Shown here piece by piece: positions 42,269 to 44,736 of a DNA stretch of 44,736 nt; the stretch's first letter is position 1, and every line of letters begins with the position of its first letter. The position numbers and the translations under genes are program-made. The notes under the pieces were generated by a model. That model was not told the DNA's origin, did not search any database, and worked only from the letters and a program-made list of their open reading frames with translations. The DNA is from Oscillospiraceae bacterium (GTDB taxonomy: Bacteria; Bacillota; Clostridia; Oscillospirales; Acutalibacteraceae): assembly GCA_015066445.1 (NCBI GenBank), contig SVOK01000015.1, forward strand, positions 1-44,736, given 5' to 3'.

Positions 42269-42990
42269 TGAATACTACCTCCGGCATTATCTGCTACTAT
42301 TTTACCGCCGTCCAGCATAATAACTCTGTGCTGGAAGTCACGTACTAAGTTATGGTCGTGCGTTACCATTAGGATAGTTGTGCCCTGCTTATTAATTTCA
42401 GTAAGCATAGATACTATTTCGTAAGACATATTAGGGTCAACATTTCCTGTAGGCTCGTCCGCAATGATAAGGTCTGGGTTGTTGATAAGCGCTCGTGCAA
42501 GACCAACACGCTGTTGCTCACCGCCGGAAAGCTGGGAGGGCATAGAACGTGCTTTATGCCCGAGTCCTACTTTACTTAAAACCTTTGAAACCTCTTTGCG
42601 GACATTTTTATCCGAAGAGCCCACAACGTGCATAGCAAAGGCAACGTTCTGAAAAACGTTCATAGTAGGTATCAGGCGGAAATCCTGAAACACTATTCCC
42701 ATAGTACGTCTAAGCATAGGAACATTCTTGCGTTTCATATTGGTAAGATCAAAACCATTAACGGTGATTTTGCCGGTGTTGGCTTTTTCTTCACGCATAA
42801 TAAGCTTCATAAAGGTACTTTTACCTGCGCCTGAAGAACCAACAACAAACACAAATTCGCCTTTGTTTATTGTAATGTTTACGTCTTCTAAAGCGTGAGT
42901 ACCTGTCATATATGTTTTAGAAACACCCCTGAACTCAATTGCTGGCTTTTGGGGGATAGGGGTTTCTTCAGTTGAAAAAAACTGTTCCAT
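42265..42990 (-). CDS. ftsE: Cell division ATP-binding protein FtsE
   Basis: The 241-residue ABC ATPase has Walker [11 protein letters not shown]-loop VFQDFRLI, signature LSGGEQQR, Walker [11 protein letters not shown] and H-loop VTHDH. It is the cytoplasmic motor of the FtsEX complex that controls septal peptidoglycan hydrolases. The N-terminus has a short extra leader ([15 protein letters not shown]) before the usual [11 protein letters not shown] start. It lies 15 bases after the PucR-type regulator gene and is coupled to ftsX by ATGA. Confidence 0.95.
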   Translation of the reverse strand: MEQFFSTEETPIPQKPAIEFRGVSKTYMTGTHALEDVNITINKGEFVFVVGSSGAGKSTFMKLIMREEKANTGKITVNGFDLTNMKRKNVPMLRRTMGIVFQDFRLIPTMNVFQNVAFAMHVVGSSDKNVRKEVSKVLSKVGLGHKARSMPSQLSGGEQQRVGLARALINNPDLIIADEPTGNVDPNMSYEIVSMLTEINKQGTTILMVTHDHNLVRDFQHRVIMLDGGKIVADNAGGSIQ

Positions 42991-43005
42991 CAGAACTCCA
43001 CTTTC

Positions 43006-44082
43006 TTAGTATTTAATAGGATTGCTCTTTAAATATTTGTTTACCATAAGAGCAATTTTGAAAACAATAGCGTGGTCAAATTCACGCAGGTCAAGACCGG
43101 TTATCTTCTTGATTTTTTCAAGTCTGTACACAAGGGTATTACGGTGTACAAAAAGCTTTCTTGAAGTTTCCGAAACGTTAAGATTGTTTTCAAAGAAACG
43201 CTGAATTGTGAACAGAGTTTCCTGATCAAGACTTTCAATGGAGCCCAATTTGAATACTTCTTTAAGGAAGGTTTCGCAAAGAGTGGTGGGAAGCTGGTAG
43301 ATAAGTCTTGCAATACCTAAATTATCATAAGCTACGATGGTCTTTTCGTTATCGAAAACCTTGCCAACCTCGAGAGCGGTCTGAGCCTCTTTAAAGGAAC
43401 GTGCCAAGTCCTTAAGGTTGTCCACAGTAGTGCCGATACCGATAACAGCATGAATATAAAACTCACCAGACATAGTGTCAGCTATAGTAGATGCTAATTT
43501 TTCAATGGTTTTGGGGTCAATTCCGGGCTTGGTTTCTTTAACGAGAGCAATATCTGTTTCGTTAATGCTGATAACAAAATCCTTGGTTTTGTCAGGGAAC
43601 AGATTCTGAACAATATCATAAACCGAAATATCATGATGCTCAGTTGCACGGATAAGAATAACAGTACGCATAACATCGCTGTTAAAGTAAAGCTCACGAG
43701 CCTTTAAATAAATATCGCCAGGAAGAATATTGTCAAGAATAATATTCTTTATAAAGTTACTGCGGTCGTATTTTTCATCATAGTAGAATTTAATGTTTGA
43801 AAAAGCCACTGATAAAACCGAAACATATTTAGAGGCTAACATATCGTCACCCTCGACAAATGTTATGTAATTTGGCCCCTGAGCCGAGCCCAAGCTCTTA
43901 AAAGAAACACCGTTTTTAACAGTAAGCTCTGTGCCAACAGGAGTAAAGCTTTCAACGATTTCACCTATTTTGCCGAGCTCAGAGCAGGCAATAATGGTGA
44001 AGTTCTCATCGATTACACCAAAGGTGCGGTCGATAGAATCCTTCATCTGATGAATAACTCCCTGAAAAAGACGATTTGACAT
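43006..44082 (-). CDS. PucR/CdaR-type helix-turn-helix protein
   Basis: The 358-residue protein has an N-terminal sensor-like region (~1-110: FGVIDENFTIIACSELGKIG), a degenerate GGDEF-like middle domain (~120-260), and a C-terminal PucR-type HTH (~300-350: NVSETSRKLFVHRNTLVYRL). Such proteins usually regulate sugar-acid or purine catabolism. Here it is the first gene of the ftsE-ftsX-hydrolase transcript, so control of cell division genes is suggested by position only. It has its own well-formed promoter at 44168-44196. Confidence 0.85.
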   Translation of the reverse strand: MSNRLFQGVIHQMKDSIDRTFGVIDENFTIIACSELGKIGEIVESFTPVGTELTVKNGVSFKSLGSAQGPNYITFVEGDDMLASKYVSVLSVAFSNIKFYYDEKYDRSNFIKNIILDNILPGDIYLKARELYFNSDVMRTVILIRATEHHDISVYDIVQNLFPDKTKDFVISINETDIALVKETKPGIDPKTIEKLASTIADTMSGEFYIHAVIGIGTTVDNLKDLARSFKEAQTALEVGKVFDNEKTIVAYDNLGIARLIYQLPTTLCETFLKEVFKLGSIESLDQETLFTIQRFFENNLNVSETSRKLFVHRNTLVYRLEKIKKITGLDLREFDHAIVFKIALMVNKYLKSNPIKY

Positions 44083-44167
44083 AGTTTAAATACACATCCT
44101 TCAAATTTATATAAAACAAAACCTAACAAAAATTGCGCATAGTACTAAGCATACATATACATTCTCT

Positions 44168-44196
44168 ATTTTACACAATCTTGTTTCATTTTGCAA
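44168..44196 (-). promoter_or_regulatory. Promoter of the PucR-type/ftsEX operon
   Basis: On the minus strand: -35 TTGCAA (44191-44196), a 17-base spacer, -10 TAAAAT (44168-44173), about 85 bases before the start codon. The rest of the 413-base intergenic region (44083-44495) is AT-rich and holds only this promoter and the PAS gene's promoter. Confidence 0.65.
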
Positions 44197-44430
44197 GTAA
44201 TATTATTCAAAATACATAAAAAAGTTACAAAATAGTTACAAAAATGGGGAGTTGGTTTTCATTGGAAGAAAATAGTGTTGATTTTGCTGGAAAATTTTAT
44301 GCTTTTTTGGTTTGATTTGTATTTTTTAGTTATTCAAACTACGGTTTTGTAAGACAGTTTTGAGGAGTTGTCGTATAACACAAGCACATTAATAAAAATC
44401 AGATACTGAGGATATTTTATAAATAAAATA

Positions 44431-44459
44431 TTGCGACAATAGATATCAAATGATATAAT
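44431..44459 (+). promoter_or_regulatory. Promoter of the PAS-domain gene
   Basis: -35 TTGCGA (44431-44436), a 17-base spacer, and a perfect -10 TATAAT (44454-44459), about 36 bases before the start codon. Confidence 0.68.
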
Positions 44460-44495
44460 TACTATATAGTAAAATGGTTTTAAAGGAGGATTTTT

Positions 44496-44736
44496 ATGGA
44501 TTTGGCTTTGTATTTTAAAAGCGTGTTAGAACAGGATACGGCGCCTGTTGTGATTTGCAATCTTGAGCATACTGTGGTATATATGAATTCTGCCGCCCGC
44601 TTACGCTACCGTATAGATATTATAGGTAAAAGCATAAAGGCTTGTCACAACGAGGAATCTAATAAAAAAATTGACAGAGTGGTTGACTGGTTTAAAAAGA
44701 GTAAAGCAAATAATAGGGTTTATACTTCAAGAAATG
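44496..44736 (+). CDS. PAS-domain protein (3' partial)
   Basis: AAAGGAGG precedes the ATG at 44496, and the frame runs off the window after 80 residues. The visible part is a PAS-type start: MDLALYFKSVLEQD, then APVVICNLEHTVVYMNSAAR, GKSIKACHNEESNKKI and NRVYTSRN. Small stand-alone PAS proteins of this pattern (CHN-E-SN motif) are common in gut Clostridia. The ligand is unknown; the conserved Cys-His could bind a cofactor, but that is speculative. Confidence 0.75.
   Translation, partial: MDLALYFKSVLEQDTAPVVICNLEHTVVYMNSAARLRYRIDIIGKSIKACHNEESNKKIDRVVDWFKKSKANNRVYTSRN

Noticed and set aside
1-44736. tRNA, rRNA, CRISPR array or prophage
   Set aside because: No cloverleaf, ribosomal core sequence, regularly spaced repeats or phage structural genes were seen; the only repeats are the REP-like elements and protein-module repeats.

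Overview
The window looks like a low-to-moderate GC chromosome segment from an anaerobic, Gram-positive, plant-fibre-degrading member of the Clostridia, probably a gut organism of the Oscillospirales/Ruminococcaceae type. Supporting signs are strong AGGAGG-type ribosome binding sites, lipobox lipoproteins, an LPXTG-anchored surface protein, dockerin modules on secreted glycosidases, a GGGtGRT/scaffold gene pair and REP-like palindromes beginning TGTAGGG. No species can be named from the sequence alone.

Layout: (1) 1-990, the 3' end of a fused EtfB-EtfA electron-transfer flavoprotein and a bidirectional terminator. (2) 1001-10905, an extracellular arabinan module. On the minus strand, an AraC-type regulator precedes a large GH43-CBM-dockerin enzyme and a GDSL esterase lipoprotein. 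Divergently, on the plus strand, a GH93-like (sialidase-fold) protein with tandem repeat modules and a C-terminal dockerin is split by one frameshift. (3) 11081-33391, a 22-kb plus-strand run of 13 tightly spaced genes: GH2 glycosidase, giant solute-binding protein, two permeases, a propeller-TPR-YIP1 membrane protein, a DUF5696 lipoprotein, two more permeases, a second solute-binding lipoprotein, a ricin-GH43 lipoprotein, an LPXTG repeat protein, a GH51 arabinofuranosidase and a GDSL/beta-helix lipoprotein. It ends at a strong terminator. No importer ATPase is encoded. (4) 33456-37083, small genes: Ldh_2-type dehydrogenase, DUF2493/SLOG protein, an XRE regulator coupled to a REP-associated tyrosine transposase (RAYT), a YwaF-like membrane protein, a SHOCT protein and four REP-like elements, two of them inside the RAYT gene. 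(5) 37084-44082, minus strand, mostly conserved functions: GGGtGRT protein and its FeS-scaffold-like partner, a coiled-coil protein, VanZ-like protein, a PcsB/EnvC-like M23 hydrolase, FtsX, FtsE and a PucR-type regulator. (6) 44496-end, a truncated PAS-domain protein.

How the parts fit (inference): regions 2 and 3 look like one arabinan utilisation locus. Dockerin-bearing GH43 and GH93-like enzymes and surface lipoproteins would cut arabinan outside the cell. Repeat modules on enzymes and on the wall-anchored protein would hold the polymer. One or two ABC importers would take up oligosaccharides using an ATPase encoded elsewhere. GH51 and GH2, which lack signal peptides, would finish degradation in the cytoplasm. 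A shared 18-base motif occurs in the araC/GH93 divergent region and before the long operon, so one regulator could control both. The ftsE-ftsX-hydrolase set matches the known FtsEX-controlled peptidoglycan hydrolase arrangement.

The most unusual points are: a repeat module present about ten times across three surface/secreted proteins; the combined two-permease-pair/YIP1/DUF5696 transport cluster; a GH43 lipoprotein whose catalytic-base position is Cys; and a transposase gene that carries inverted copies of the same palindrome found between nearby genes.
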